A DNA stretch of 58,105 nucleotides from Xanthobacteraceae bacterium (GTDB taxonomy: Bacteria > Pseudomonadota > Alphaproteobacteria > Rhizobiales > Xanthobacteraceae). The notes below the pieces were generated by a model. The model worked only from the letters and a program-made list of their open reading frames with translations, was not told the origin of the DNA and searched no databases. Positions 26,784-34,263 of this stretch are shown piece after piece. The position numbers were made by a program, and so were the translations under genes. How positions within the stretch are numbered: position 1 is the stretch's first letter; each line of letters starts with the position of its first letter. The DNA is taken from assembly GCA_019746355.1 (NCBI GenBank), contig JAIESC010000264.1, forward strand, positions 1-58,105. Direction: 5' to 3'.

Positions 26784-26804
26784 TGTCGCGCACAGTCCAT
26801 CCGC

Positions 26805-26943
26805 GGTCATTCCGGGGCGCTCGCGTCAGCGAGCGAGCCCGGAATCCAGTTCCGAATTCGGAGTATGCGTCTGGATTCCGGGCCCGCCGCCATAACGCGT
26901 CGAAGACGCGCGTGAACGCGCTTATGGCGGCATCCCGGAATGA
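26805..26943. repeat. Dispersed palindromic repeat, family R1, copy 5, inside an operon
   Basis: Outer arms TCATTCCGGGGCGCTCGCG and GCATCCCGGAATGACG enclose a short hairpin (GCTCGCGTCAGCGAGC), a spacer with AGTTCCGAATTCGGAGT, and the core CATAACGCGTCGAAGACGCG in reverse orientation. It lies in the gap between the ATPase gene and the second permease gene, so it will be part of the mRNA if the operon is continuous. Confidence 0.85.
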
Positions 26944-26961
26944 CGTGGTGAGAGTTGCGCC

Positions 26962-27777
26962 ATGACAACCGCAGACATCACCTCGGACCTGTCGGAAAGT
27001 CGCGCCATTCCGCGCAACTGGCTCGTCACCGGCGGCCAGATTCTGCTGGGCCTCGCCCTGCTCGGTGCCTGGGAGTGGGGCGCGCGTGCCTTCGGGCCGC
27101 TGTTCTTTGCGCCGCCGCTTGCCACCGCCCAGCGCATCGTCGAGATGGCGGCAAACGGCAAGCTTCTCACCGACACCATCGCCACGCTGCGCGTCTCGGC
27201 GCTGGGCTTCGTCATCGGCTGCGTCGTCGGGGTGGGCCTGCCGTTCCTGCTGCGGCTGTCGGAGCGCGCAACGCAGGCGATCGAGCCCTTCATCATGGCC
27301 TCGATGGGCATTCCCAAATACGCGCTGACGCCCTGGCTGATCCTGTGGTTTGGCATCGGCGACCGCCCGAAGGTGATCGTCGTCACCCTGTTCGTGTTCT
27401 ACATCGTCTTCATCACTGTGTTCGCCGGCGTGCGCGGCGTCGATCAGCGGCTGATCAGCATGGCGCGCGTGGTCGGCGCGAGCGAGCGCGCCATCGACCG
27501 CAAGGTGATCTGGATGTCGCTCCTGCCGTTCTTCTTCACCGGGCTGAAGGTGGCGCTGCCGCGCGCGGTGAGCGCGGCGATCGTCGGCGAGTTCCTGGTG
27601 GCGACCGAAGGCATCGGCTTCTCGATCGAGCGGGCGCGGCAGCTTTCCGACACCACCGGTGTGTTCGCCGGCATCGTGGTTGCGGTGGCGCTGGTGCTTA
27701 TCATCAACGCCGTCGTCAATGCGCTGGAGCGGCGGGCGCTGAAATGGCGGCCGACCGACCGCGATATGCAAATCTAG
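26962..27777 (+). CDS. ABC transporter permease, NitT/TauT family (second permease)
   Basis: A 271-residue permease, related to but distinct from the one at 25208. Hydrophobic helices begin at ILLGLALLGAWEWGARAFG. The conserved segments are YALTPWLILWFGIGDRPKVI near residue 114, MARVVGASERAIDRKVIWMS near 170 and EFLVATEGIGFSIERARQL near 209. With the first permease and a single ATPase it probably builds an asymmetric importer, or two alternative homodimeric importers. It is followed after ten bases by an FAH-type hydrolase, and it is preceded by an R1 repeat. Confidence 0.93.
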   Translation: MTTADITSDLSESRAIPRNWLVTGGQILLGLALLGAWEWGARAFGPLFFAPPLATAQRIVEMAANGKLLTDTIATLRVSALGFVIGCVVGVGLPFLLRLSERATQAIEPFIMASMGIPKYALTPWLILWFGIGDRPKVIVVTLFVFYIVFITVFAGVRGVDQRLISMARVVGASERAIDRKVIWMSLLPFFFTGLKVALPRAVSAAIVGEFLVATEGIGFSIERARQLSDTTGVFAGIVVAVALVLIINAVVNALERRALKWRPTDRDMQI

Positions 27778-27787
27778 GAGTCTAAGC

Positions 27788-28612
27788 ATGAGGCTTGCGA
27801 GCTACATCGCCGGCGGCCAGGAATGCTACGGCGTGGTGTCCGGTGACGGTCTCATCACCATGCGCGGACACGCGTCGCTGCGCGATGCGCTTGCGGCCGG
27901 CGCGCTCGAGGGCATGCGCAATGCCACGGCGAAGCCAGACTTCAAGCTTGCCGACGTGCGCTTCCTGCCGGTCATTCCCAACCCGCACAAGATCCTCTGC
28001 GCCGGCGTGAACTATCGCGACCACGCCGCCGAGGTGGGCCGCGAATTGCCCAAGCAGCCGAGCATGTTCATCCGCTTCGCGGACACGCTGGTCGGTCACG
28101 AAGGCGAGATGATCCGGCCGAAGCTCTCGGACAATTTCGACTTCGAGGGCGAATTGACCATGGTGATCGGCAAGGGCGGACGGCACATCCCGATCGATCG
28201 CGCGCTCGACCATGTCGCGGGCTACACGATCTTCGTCGACGGCAGCGTGCGCGACTACCAGAAATTCTCCGTCACCTCGGGCAAGAACTGGCCCGGCACC
28301 GGTCCGCTCGGGCCGTGGCTCGTCACCTCCGACGAGATCCCCGACCCAAGCAAGCTGACGCTGACCACGCGGCTCAACGGCCGGCAGGTCCAGCATTCCG
28401 GCACCGACAAGCTGATCTACTCGTGCCGGCAGATCATCAGCTTCTGCTCGGATTTCACCACGCTGCATCCCGGCGACATCATCGCCACCGGCACGCCGGA
28501 GGGCGTCGGCCACAGCCGCAAGCCGCCGCTCTGGATGAAGCCGGGCGACACGCTGGAGGTCGAGATATCGAACATCGGCGTGCTGCGGACGAAAATCGTG
28601 GATGAGGAGTAG
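27788..28612 (+). CDS. Fumarylacetoacetate hydrolase family protein
   Basis: A 274-residue FAH-fold enzyme; relatives hydrolyse or decarboxylate acylpyruvates and 2-hydroxy-dienoates in aromatic-ring catabolism with a divalent metal. AGGAG lies seven bases before the ATG. Motifs: KILCAGVNYRDHAAEVG near residue 68, the metal-binding acidic pair in DFEGELTMVIGKGGRHI near 117, GYTIFVDGSVRDYQKFS near 144, GPLGPWLVTSDEI near 172 and ATGTPEGVGHSRKPPLWMKP near 233. It closes the operon of the decarboxylase-like protein and SsuBC-type importer and is its clearest catabolic enzyme. The exact substrate cannot be told from sequence. Confidence 0.93.
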   Translation: MRLASYIAGGQECYGVVSGDGLITMRGHASLRDALAAGALEGMRNATAKPDFKLADVRFLPVIPNPHKILCAGVNYRDHAAEVGRELPKQPSMFIRFADTLVGHEGEMIRPKLSDNFDFEGELTMVIGKGGRHIPIDRALDHVAGYTIFVDGSVRDYQKFSVTSGKNWPGTGPLGPWLVTSDEIPDPSKLTLTTRLNGRQVQHSGTDKLIYSCRQIISFCSDFTTLHPGDIIATGTPEGVGHSRKPPLWMKPGDTLEVEISNIGVLRTKIVDEE

Positions 28613-28617
28613 GGACG

Positions 28618-28803
28618 TGAGTCCCGGACGCGGTGCAGCATGGAGCCACCAGCGCGTTTACGCGCGTCTTCGACACGCTATGGCGGAATGATGCACCGCT
28701 GATCCGGGACCGTTCCAACGGCAATGTTTGGTACGGTCCCGAGTCTGCAGCGCATCACTCCGCGCTTGCGCGCTTCGTGCTGCACTGCGCCCGGGACACA
28801 GAC
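28618..28803. repeat. Composite repeat: family R2 copy with a family R1 core embedded
   Basis: R2 is a long imperfect palindrome bounded by GTCCCGGACGCGGTGCAGCA and GCACTGCGCCCGGGACACAG, containing CGCTGATCCGGGACCGTTCC and ACGGTCCCGAGTCTGCAGCG. A second R2 copy lies at 46003-46143 in the opposite orientation. In this copy the left arm is interrupted at 28648-28690 by an R1 core (AGCGCGTTTACGCGCGTCTT, then CGACACGCTATGGCGG). It lies between two convergent genes. Confidence 0.8.
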
Positions 28804-28806
28804 CGA

Positions 28807-29805
28807 CTAGTTCACGTACTCGCTGGTGAATATCCCGTCGTAGGACTTCAGCTTCTCGTCCGCCTTGAGCAGTCCCGCATCGACGTTGAACGTCTCCGAG
28901 TTTTCGATCGAGGCCTTGTTCACCACCGGCGGCGACGGCGTCACCTTCCGCAGCTCCTCGAACGACGCCTTCAGCAGGTTGTCGTCGAGCGTCGGAAAGC
29001 GCTTCTTCAGGAGCGCGAACGCCTCGTCCGGCCTGGTCTTGATGAAGGCGGTGGCGTCCTTGATCGACTGGCCCATGGCGCGGCAGAGCGCCTTCTTCTG
29101 CGCGCAGGTGTCCTGCTTGGTGACGATCAGGTTGTGGCCGAACGGGATCATGTCGCCCGGCTCGCCGTCGGGGCCGCTGGCGATCAGCAGCGCCTCGCCG
29201 TCCTGCACCGCCTTCAATGGCCAGGGCAGCGACATCGCGTAGCCGTCGATCTGCTTGCTCTGGAACGCGGCGAGCATGCTGTTCGGCGCCATCGGCGCGA
29301 CGCGGATGTCGTCCGGATTGAAGCCGCCGCGCGCCGCAATCAGCCGCACATAGGCGTGGATCATCGAGTTGATCGAATCGACCGCGATGGTCCGGCCCTT
29401 GAGCACCGCCGCGCGCTTTTCCAGCGGCGCCTTGGGATCGAAGCCCGCGCGCTCCGCGATCTCCTTGCGCAGCACCACCTGGGCGAACGGCCGGTCGATG
29501 GTGGTGGCGATCGCGATCAGCTTCTGCCCGCGCGCGGTGGCGCGGCCGAACGAGCTCGCCGAGGCCTGCGCGAAATGCGAGCTGCCCGAGATCACCGAAT
29601 TGATCGCGCCGATGCCGGTGATCTGCACCGTCTTCACCTTGATGCCGTGCTTGCCCCAGAGGTCGAGGTCGCTGGCGATATAGCCGGCGCTGAAGGTGAG
29701 GCTGAACGCCGGATCGGCGAGGATGATCTCTTCGCTCGATTGGGCCTTCGCCGCGGTCGTATAAGCAGCCGCAAGCGCGGCGATGGCAATGATCGAAGCC
29801 CGCAT
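28807..29805 (-). CDS. ABC transporter substrate-binding protein, NitT/TauT (SsuA/NMT1) family
   Basis: A 332-residue periplasmic receptor. ATG at 29805 follows GGAGG by seven bases. The signal is MRASIIAIAALAAAYTTAAK with cleavage after AQ. Mature segments: IILADPAFSLTFSAGYIASD, SGSSHFAQASASSFGRATAR and LKGRTIAVDSINSMIHAYVR near residue 155. The gene converges on the SsuBC-type importer operon from the other side of the R2 repeat, and is the natural candidate for that transporter's periplasmic binding protein because the operon lacks a secreted one. That pairing is inferred from position. Confidence 0.9.
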   Translation of the reverse strand: MRASIIAIAALAAAYTTAAKAQSSEEIILADPAFSLTFSAGYIASDLDLWGKHGIKVKTVQITGIGAINSVISGSSHFAQASASSFGRATARGQKLIAIATTIDRPFAQVVLRKEIAERAGFDPKAPLEKRAAVLKGRTIAVDSINSMIHAYVRLIAARGGFNPDDIRVAPMAPNSMLAAFQSKQIDGYAMSLPWPLKAVQDGEALLIASGPDGEPGDMIPFGHNLIVTKQDTCAQKKALCRAMGQSIKDATAFIKTRPDEAFALLKKRFPTLDDNLLKASFEELRKVTPSPPVVNKASIENSETFNVDAGLLKADEKLKSYDGIFTSEYVN

Positions 29806-30113
29806 CACAAGTCCTCCCGGCAGCACGCTTTTTGGAAGATTATGGTGGCGGTGGCTGACCCGATCAACGTGTCCGGGACACCAGGGCGCGTACGGGCTTA
29901 TGCCGCTTGCAGCCAGCCCGGCTCCGCAAGTGCGCGTTTGGGGCAAAGCGGAAGCAGGCAGGGACCCAAAAACCCGCCTAACTCGGTCGACCACTCCGGA
30001 AGTCGAGCGACCTCGCCGACGCCCGATAGGTTGCAAAAATGCTTCGATAGCTCCTGACTGACCCTCACCAATATGCTATCTCTTATGCGCATTGCCGGCC
30101 CGTGGAGGGTCGA
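29806..30113. other. 308-bp gene-free stretch
   Basis: Holds the promoter side of the binding-protein gene at 29805 and the leader of the fragment at 30114. I see no gene, no convincing promoter boxes and no R1 repeat. CGTGTCCGGGACACC near 29870 is a short palindrome. Confidence 0.5.
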
Positions 30114-30235
30114 ATGCAATCCGATCAATTGAAACGGCGCGAGTTCATCACCCGCCTCGGCGGCGCGGCGGCGGCGTGCCCGGTCGTCGCGCGGGCGCAG
30201 CAGGCGGAGCGGATGCGGCGCATTGGGGGGTGCTC
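30114..30235 (+). pseudogene. 5' fragment of an ABC transporter substrate-binding protein (ABC_sub_bind type)
   Basis: A good ribosome site (GGAGGG) precedes ATG 30114. The first 36 codons read as the familiar leader of a large rhizobial family: LKRREFITRLGGAAAACPVV, then ARAQQAERMRRIG, a Tat-like signal with its first strand. The family continues GVLM; here the G tract is six bases long (CATTGGGGGGTGCTC), two more than needed, so the frame breaks and the rest of the gene is absent. The APH-fold gene begins at the ATG right after the broken segment. This is a decayed stub at a recombination junction. Confidence 0.7.
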
Positions 30236-31252
30236 ATGCATTCGCGCGCTGACGAGCGAGCGGTCCCCGAGGGCTCCCTGGAGACGCCCCGCCTCGCCGA
30301 TGAGGAGTGCGAGCTCCACCGTTGTCTCGCGGGCCGCTTCCCCTCCCTCCGCAGCATCCGCCGGACCGCCTTCAGTGGCCAGACCTCCTTCCGCCTGGAG
30401 GTGTTGACCTTGGAGCTCGGAGCCGCCGGGGAGGTCAAGCTCCTCCTCAAGGACTTCGGCGCCTCCCGGCTCCCCAAGGATGACCTCCCCTCCCGGCGCA
30501 ACCGGGAGCTCCGCGTCTACCGGGACCTCCTCGCCGGAGCCGGGCTGGGGACGGCGGAGTACCACGGCGCCGTCTGGGACGAGGCCCGCGGGCGCTTCTG
30601 GCTCCTCCTCGAGCTCGTGGATGGGGTCGAGCTCCGCAGCCTCGGGTTCGAGGACTGGGTGAGGTCGGCGGCCTGGCTCGGCCGTCTCCACGGTCGCTTC
30701 GCGAGGGCCGGTGAGGCGCTCGAGGCCTCTGACTTCCTCGTGCGGCACGACGCGGGCTTCTTCCACGCTCAGGCAGAGCAGGCCTCGAGGGCGGCGGCGA
30801 CCTACCCCTTCGAGCTGCGCGAGTCCGTTTTGGCCGTGACCCGGCGCTACAGCCGCGCCGTGGAGATCCTCGTGGGCGGGGCGCGGACCCTCGTCCACGG
30901 CTCCTACCGGCCGCAGAACATCCTTGTCGACCGCGCGGCGAGGCCCCCCCGGGTGCTGGCCGTCGACTGGGAGCTCTCAGCTCTCGGTTCTCCTCTCTAC
31001 GACTTCGCCTTCCTCTCGGATGGCTTCCGCGGCGGCGAACTGGACGAACTGTGGGGAGCGTACCGGGAAGAGGCCGTCGCCCGCGGCCTTCCCCTCCAGG
31101 AGAGAGGACAGATGGAGCCCCTCCTCGATTGCTTCCGCCTCCACACGGTCCTCAAGTCCATCGGCGACTCGGTCGCCCTGAAGTTCGAGGAACGTGTCGT
31201 GCGGAAGCTCGTCACCCGGGCCGCCGAGATCGGAACCGCCCTTCCGTTCTGA
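30236..31252 (+). CDS. APH-fold phosphotransferase (aminoglycoside phosphotransferase/choline kinase superfamily) with altered Brenner motif
   Basis: A 338-residue kinase-fold protein starting at ATG 30236; the G6 tract five bases upstream can act as its ribosome site. The ATP-binding Lys is probably Lys72 (VKLLLKDFG). The Brenner motif reads VHGSYRPQNILVD (residues 220-232), with Ser223 where the catalytic Asp of HGD normally stands. The metal Asp is Asp244 (LAVDWELSALGSPLYDFAFL). Codon use differs sharply from all neighbours: Leu is mostly CTC rather than CTG, Pro CCC rather than CCG, Ser TCC, Arg CGG. This indicates acquisition from a distant donor. A secondary-metabolite or glycan kinase role is possible; antibiotic resistance cannot be claimed. 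Confidence 0.8.
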   Translation: MHSRADERAVPEGSLETPRLADEECELHRCLAGRFPSLRSIRRTAFSGQTSFRLEVLTLELGAAGEVKLLLKDFGASRLPKDDLPSRRNRELRVYRDLLAGAGLGTAEYHGAVWDEARGRFWLLLELVDGVELRSLGFEDWVRSAAWLGRLHGRFARAGEALEASDFLVRHDAGFFHAQAEQASRAAATYPFELRESVLAVTRRYSRAVEILVGGARTLVHGSYRPQNILVDRAARPPRVLAVDWELSALGSPLYDFAFLSDGFRGGELDELWGAYREEAVARGLPLQERGQMEPLLDCFRLHTVLKSIGDSVALKFEERVVRKLVTRAAEIGTALPF

Positions 31253-31431
31253 GAAGAGAGACCGATGTCAACGCAGCCCCTCCCGGAAGGAGGCGTAATG
31301 ATTACAGCGTCATTATTCACCGGCATCGACGCGTCGCTTGGCCTGCGGCAGCCGGCAATTGTCTCGTGCCCTCGGGCAGGGCAATATCCGCTTCACAAAA
31401 CAGCGCTGTCAGTGCGCGAGGGAGGATTGCG

Positions 31432-32394
31432 ATGAAGAAATGGGCCCTGGCATTGGCTGCGCTGGCCGCGGTCGGCGTAAGCACCGCAAGCGCCGCCGAG
31501 AAGCTCAAGGTCGCGGTCCCGCAGCGCGGTTTCTGGGACAGCTCGTGGATCGAGTTCGGCGAAACGGCGGGCTTCTTCAAGGAAGCGGGCCTTGAGGTCG
31601 AGGTGTTCTACACCGACGGCGGCGCGCAGACGATCGCAACCGTCGCCTCCGGCAGCGTCGACGTCGCCATGTCGAACGGCATTCTCGGCGCGATCGGCGC
31701 CTATGTGAAAGGCGGCGATGCCACGCCCTATCGCATCATCTCGGCCGAGATGACCGGCGCGCACGAGCTGTTCTGGTGGGTCAAGGCGGATTCGCCGATC
31801 AAATCGCTGAAGGACGCGGGCGAGGGCAAGACCATCGCGTTCTCCTCGCCGGGCTCGTCGTCGAACCTGATCCTGCTGACGCTGCTGAAGCAGGCCGGCT
31901 CCAAGGCCAAGCCCACGCCGACCGGCGGCGTGCCTGCGACCTTCACCCAGACCATGACCGGGCAGATCGACATCGGCTGGTCGGTGGTGCCGTTCGCGCT
32001 GAAGGACGTCAACGAGGGCAAGATCAGGATTGTGGCGCGGGCACGCGAGGCGACCGAGCTTGCGAACCAGACCATCCGCGCCAACCTTGCCAACACCAAC
32101 GCGCTCAAGACCAAGCGCGAGACCATCGCCAAGTTTATGCGGGTGATCCAGAAGTCGATCGACTGGGGCTACAGCAATCCGCAGGCGATCGAGATTTTCG
32201 CCCGCAACATGAAGGTGACGCCGGACATCGCCAAACAGGCGGTGACCGACTTCTATCCGAAGTCGGCCATGCAGCTTGGCGAGATTCGCGATCTCGATCG
32301 CTCGTTGCGCGACGCGCTGGAGTACAAGTTCATCCCCACGGCGAAGACGCCGAAGGACATCGCCGGGTTGATCGACATCGTCTACAAGCCCTGA
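31432..32394 (+). CDS. ABC transporter substrate-binding protein, NitT/TauT family
   Basis: A 320-residue receptor. ATG at 31432 follows GGGAGG by six bases. The Sec signal MKKWALALAALAAVGVSTAS ends at AAEK. Typical segments: LKVAVPQRGFWDSSWIEFGE (the WDSS loop is characteristic of one NMT1/SsuA subgroup), EVFYTDGGAQTIATVASGSV, and AFSSPGSSSNLILLTLLKQA near residue 137. No permease or ATPase gene follows; the next genes encode an efflux pump. It is therefore an orphan that may use a remote or the upstream SsuBC-type importer. The 179 bp before it are outside the foreign-codon segment. Confidence 0.9.
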   Translation: MKKWALALAALAAVGVSTASAAEKLKVAVPQRGFWDSSWIEFGETAGFFKEAGLEVEVFYTDGGAQTIATVASGSVDVAMSNGILGAIGAYVKGGDATPYRIISAEMTGAHELFWWVKADSPIKSLKDAGEGKTIAFSSPGSSSNLILLTLLKQAGSKAKPTPTGGVPATFTQTMTGQIDIGWSVVPFALKDVNEGKIRIVARAREATELANQTIRANLANTNALKTKRETIAKFMRVIQKSIDWGYSNPQAIEIFARNMKVTPDIAKQAVTDFYPKSAMQLGEIRDLDRSLRDALEYKFIPTAKTPKDIAGLIDIVYKP

Positions 32395-32625
32395 GCGGCG
32401 ATCCGGCCAAGCGGCTGGCCGATCAGCCTAATTCCGGCAATCTGCGATTGCGGTGGACGCGAGTTGCCTCGCCGCGCCGCGACATATCCACAACACCTTC
32501 ACAGCAATCGGACCGCCCGGCCGCGATTTCGATTGGGCGAGCTTGCGAGGATTGCTAGGTTTTTTCGGGGGGCGGCGCGTCTCTGGCCGCAGTTTGTCCG
32601 TAGCATCAGGCGTTGAACCGTCCGT

Positions 32626-34176
32626 ATGCGTCCGTCCGTGTCGCAGCGTCCGATAATTCGTTGTTCCGTGCGGCGGCTCGCCGCAGCGGGCATGATTGCG
32701 GCATTGACGCTGCCGCTCGGAGGCTGCCTCTCCAACGAGATCGTTCCCGCCGCGATCGACCTGCCGAAGGCCTACAAGGCCGGCCCGCGCAACCCCGATG
32801 CGGCGCTGCCGTCGGTCGTGTGGTGGCGCGGCTTCCGCTCCAGGGAGCTCACCGATCTCATCGAAGAGGCGCTGACCTCGAACTTCGACATCGCCATCGC
32901 CGTCGCCCGCATCGTCCAGGCCGACGCGCAGTCGCGCATCGTCGGCGCCACGCTGTTGCCGATCGTCGATTTGAACGGCTCTGCGATTCGCTCGGTCTCC
33001 TCGCGGACCACCGGCAGTGGCGGCGGCGGCGGCGGTGGCGGGAGCTCGCCGCGCACCACCTACAGCGCCTCGTTCAGCGCGAGCTACGAGATCGACTTCT
33101 GGGGCAAGAACCGCGCGGCGCTGCGCGCGGCCGAGGAGCTCGCGGTCGCGAGCCGCTTCGACCGCGAGGTGGTGGCGCTGACCACGATTGTCGCCGTCGC
33201 CAATTCCTACTTCCTGGTTCTCGCGGCGCACGACCGGTTGAACATCGCCCGCGGCAATCTCGAAGCCGCCACCCGCGTGTTCGATCTGATCAAGCAGCGC
33301 TTCGATGTCGGCACCGCCTCCGCGCTCGACGTCGCGCAGCAGGAAAGCGTGGTGGCCCAGCAGCGCGCCTCGATCCCGCCCCTGGAGCAGATCCTGCGGC
33401 AGAGCATCGCCACCCTCGCGGTGCTGATCGGCCGCACGCCGGAGTCGGTGCGCATCCGTGCCGGCAGCATGTCGCAGATCGCGATTCCGCCGGTGACGCC
33501 GGGCCTGCCGTCCGACCTGATCGGCCAGCGGCCGGACATCCGCTCGGCCGAGGCGCAGCTCGCCTCCATCAATGCCGATGTGCACAACGCGCGCGCGCAG
33601 TTCTTCCCGAGCATCAGGCTCACCGGCGACGGCGGCTATGCGAGCGCCGCCTTGCGGACGCTGGTGCGGCCCGAGTCGGTGTTCTTCGATCTCGCGGCCG
33701 GGCTGGTGCAGCCGGTGCTCGACGGCGGGCGGATCGCGGGCAACTTCGACCTGCAGAAGGGCAGGCAGGACGAATTCCTGCAAGGCTATCGCCGCAGCAT
33801 CGTCAACGGCTTCGCCGACGTCGAGCGGGCGCTGATCGCGGTGCAGCAGACCGCCAAGCGCGTGCAGCTGCAGCGCGACGTGGTGGCGAGCACCCGCCGC
33901 GCGTTCGAGATTTCCGAGACGAGGCTGCGCGAAGGCACCATCGACCTGATCACCGTGCTGACCACGCAGACCGCGCTGTTCCAGGCCCAGGACCTCCTGG
34001 CGCAGGCCCAGCTCGAGCGGCTGAACGCGGTCGTCTCGCTGTTCCAGGCGCTCGGCGGCGGCTGGCAGAAGCCTCCGGACGACAAGCCAAAAGTCGGTGA
34101 ACGGCCGAAGCGTCCGGAGGAAATATCGTTTCCGGTTCAAGATCTTCCGCGGTTCCGGGGGCACTGGCCGCGTTAA
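32626..34176 (+). CDS. Outer-membrane efflux channel lipoprotein, NodT/OprM family
   Basis: TolC-like outer-membrane channel of 516 residues, first gene of an RND efflux operon. The signal ends in a lipobox (ALTLPLGGC, Cys near residue 34), so it is lipid-anchored. Family features: VVWWRGFRSRELTDLIEEAL, SYEIDFWGKNRAALRAAEEL near residue 151, IGQRPDIRSAEAQLASINAD near 302 and RFDVGTASALDVAQQESVVA near 225. A run of eight glycines (GSGGGGGGGGSS near residue 130; DNA about 33015-33045) sits in a periplasmic or extracellular loop and is a likely slippage tract. It is followed by the adaptor gene after an 87-bp gap. Confidence 0.94.
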   Translation: MRPSVSQRPIIRCSVRRLAAAGMIAALTLPLGGCLSNEIVPAAIDLPKAYKAGPRNPDAALPSVVWWRGFRSRELTDLIEEALTSNFDIAIAVARIVQADAQSRIVGATLLPIVDLNGSAIRSVSSRTTGSGGGGGGGGSSPRTTYSASFSASYEIDFWGKNRAALRAAEELAVASRFDREVVALTTIVAVANSYFLVLAAHDRLNIARGNLEAATRVFDLIKQRFDVGTASALDVAQQESVVAQQRASIPPLEQILRQSIATLAVLIGRTPESVRIRAGSMSQIAIPPVTPGLPSDLIGQRPDIRSAEAQLASINADVHNARAQFFPSIRLTGDGGYASAALRTLVRPESVFFDLAAGLVQPVLDGGRIAGNFDLQKGRQDEFLQGYRRSIVNGFADVERALIAVQQTAKRVQLQRDVVASTRRAFEISETRLREGTIDLITVLTTQTALFQAQDLLAQAQLERLNAVVSLFQALGGGWQKPPDDKPKVGERPKRPEEISFPVQDLPRFRGHWPR

Positions 34177-34263
34177 GCCTGCCCTTTAAATGTCCGTAAT
34201 GTGCTGTGAAAGCTCCGGCCACACCGTTATTTATGGTGGCGCACTGATTTGGCTGGCTGGAGC

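Noticed and set aside
6855..28803. CRISPR-like reading of the R1 repeats
   Set aside because: Copies are kilobases apart, palindromic and variably damaged, with no regular spacers and no cas genes.
30236..31252. Calling the APH-fold gene an antibiotic resistance gene
   Set aside because: The superfamily is broad, the catalytic Asp is replaced and no resistance subfamily motif is evident.
31270..31300. CCTCC-CGGAA-GGAGG hairpin after the APH-fold gene as a terminator
   Set aside because: Only a 5-bp stem and no T run follows, so it is not convincing.
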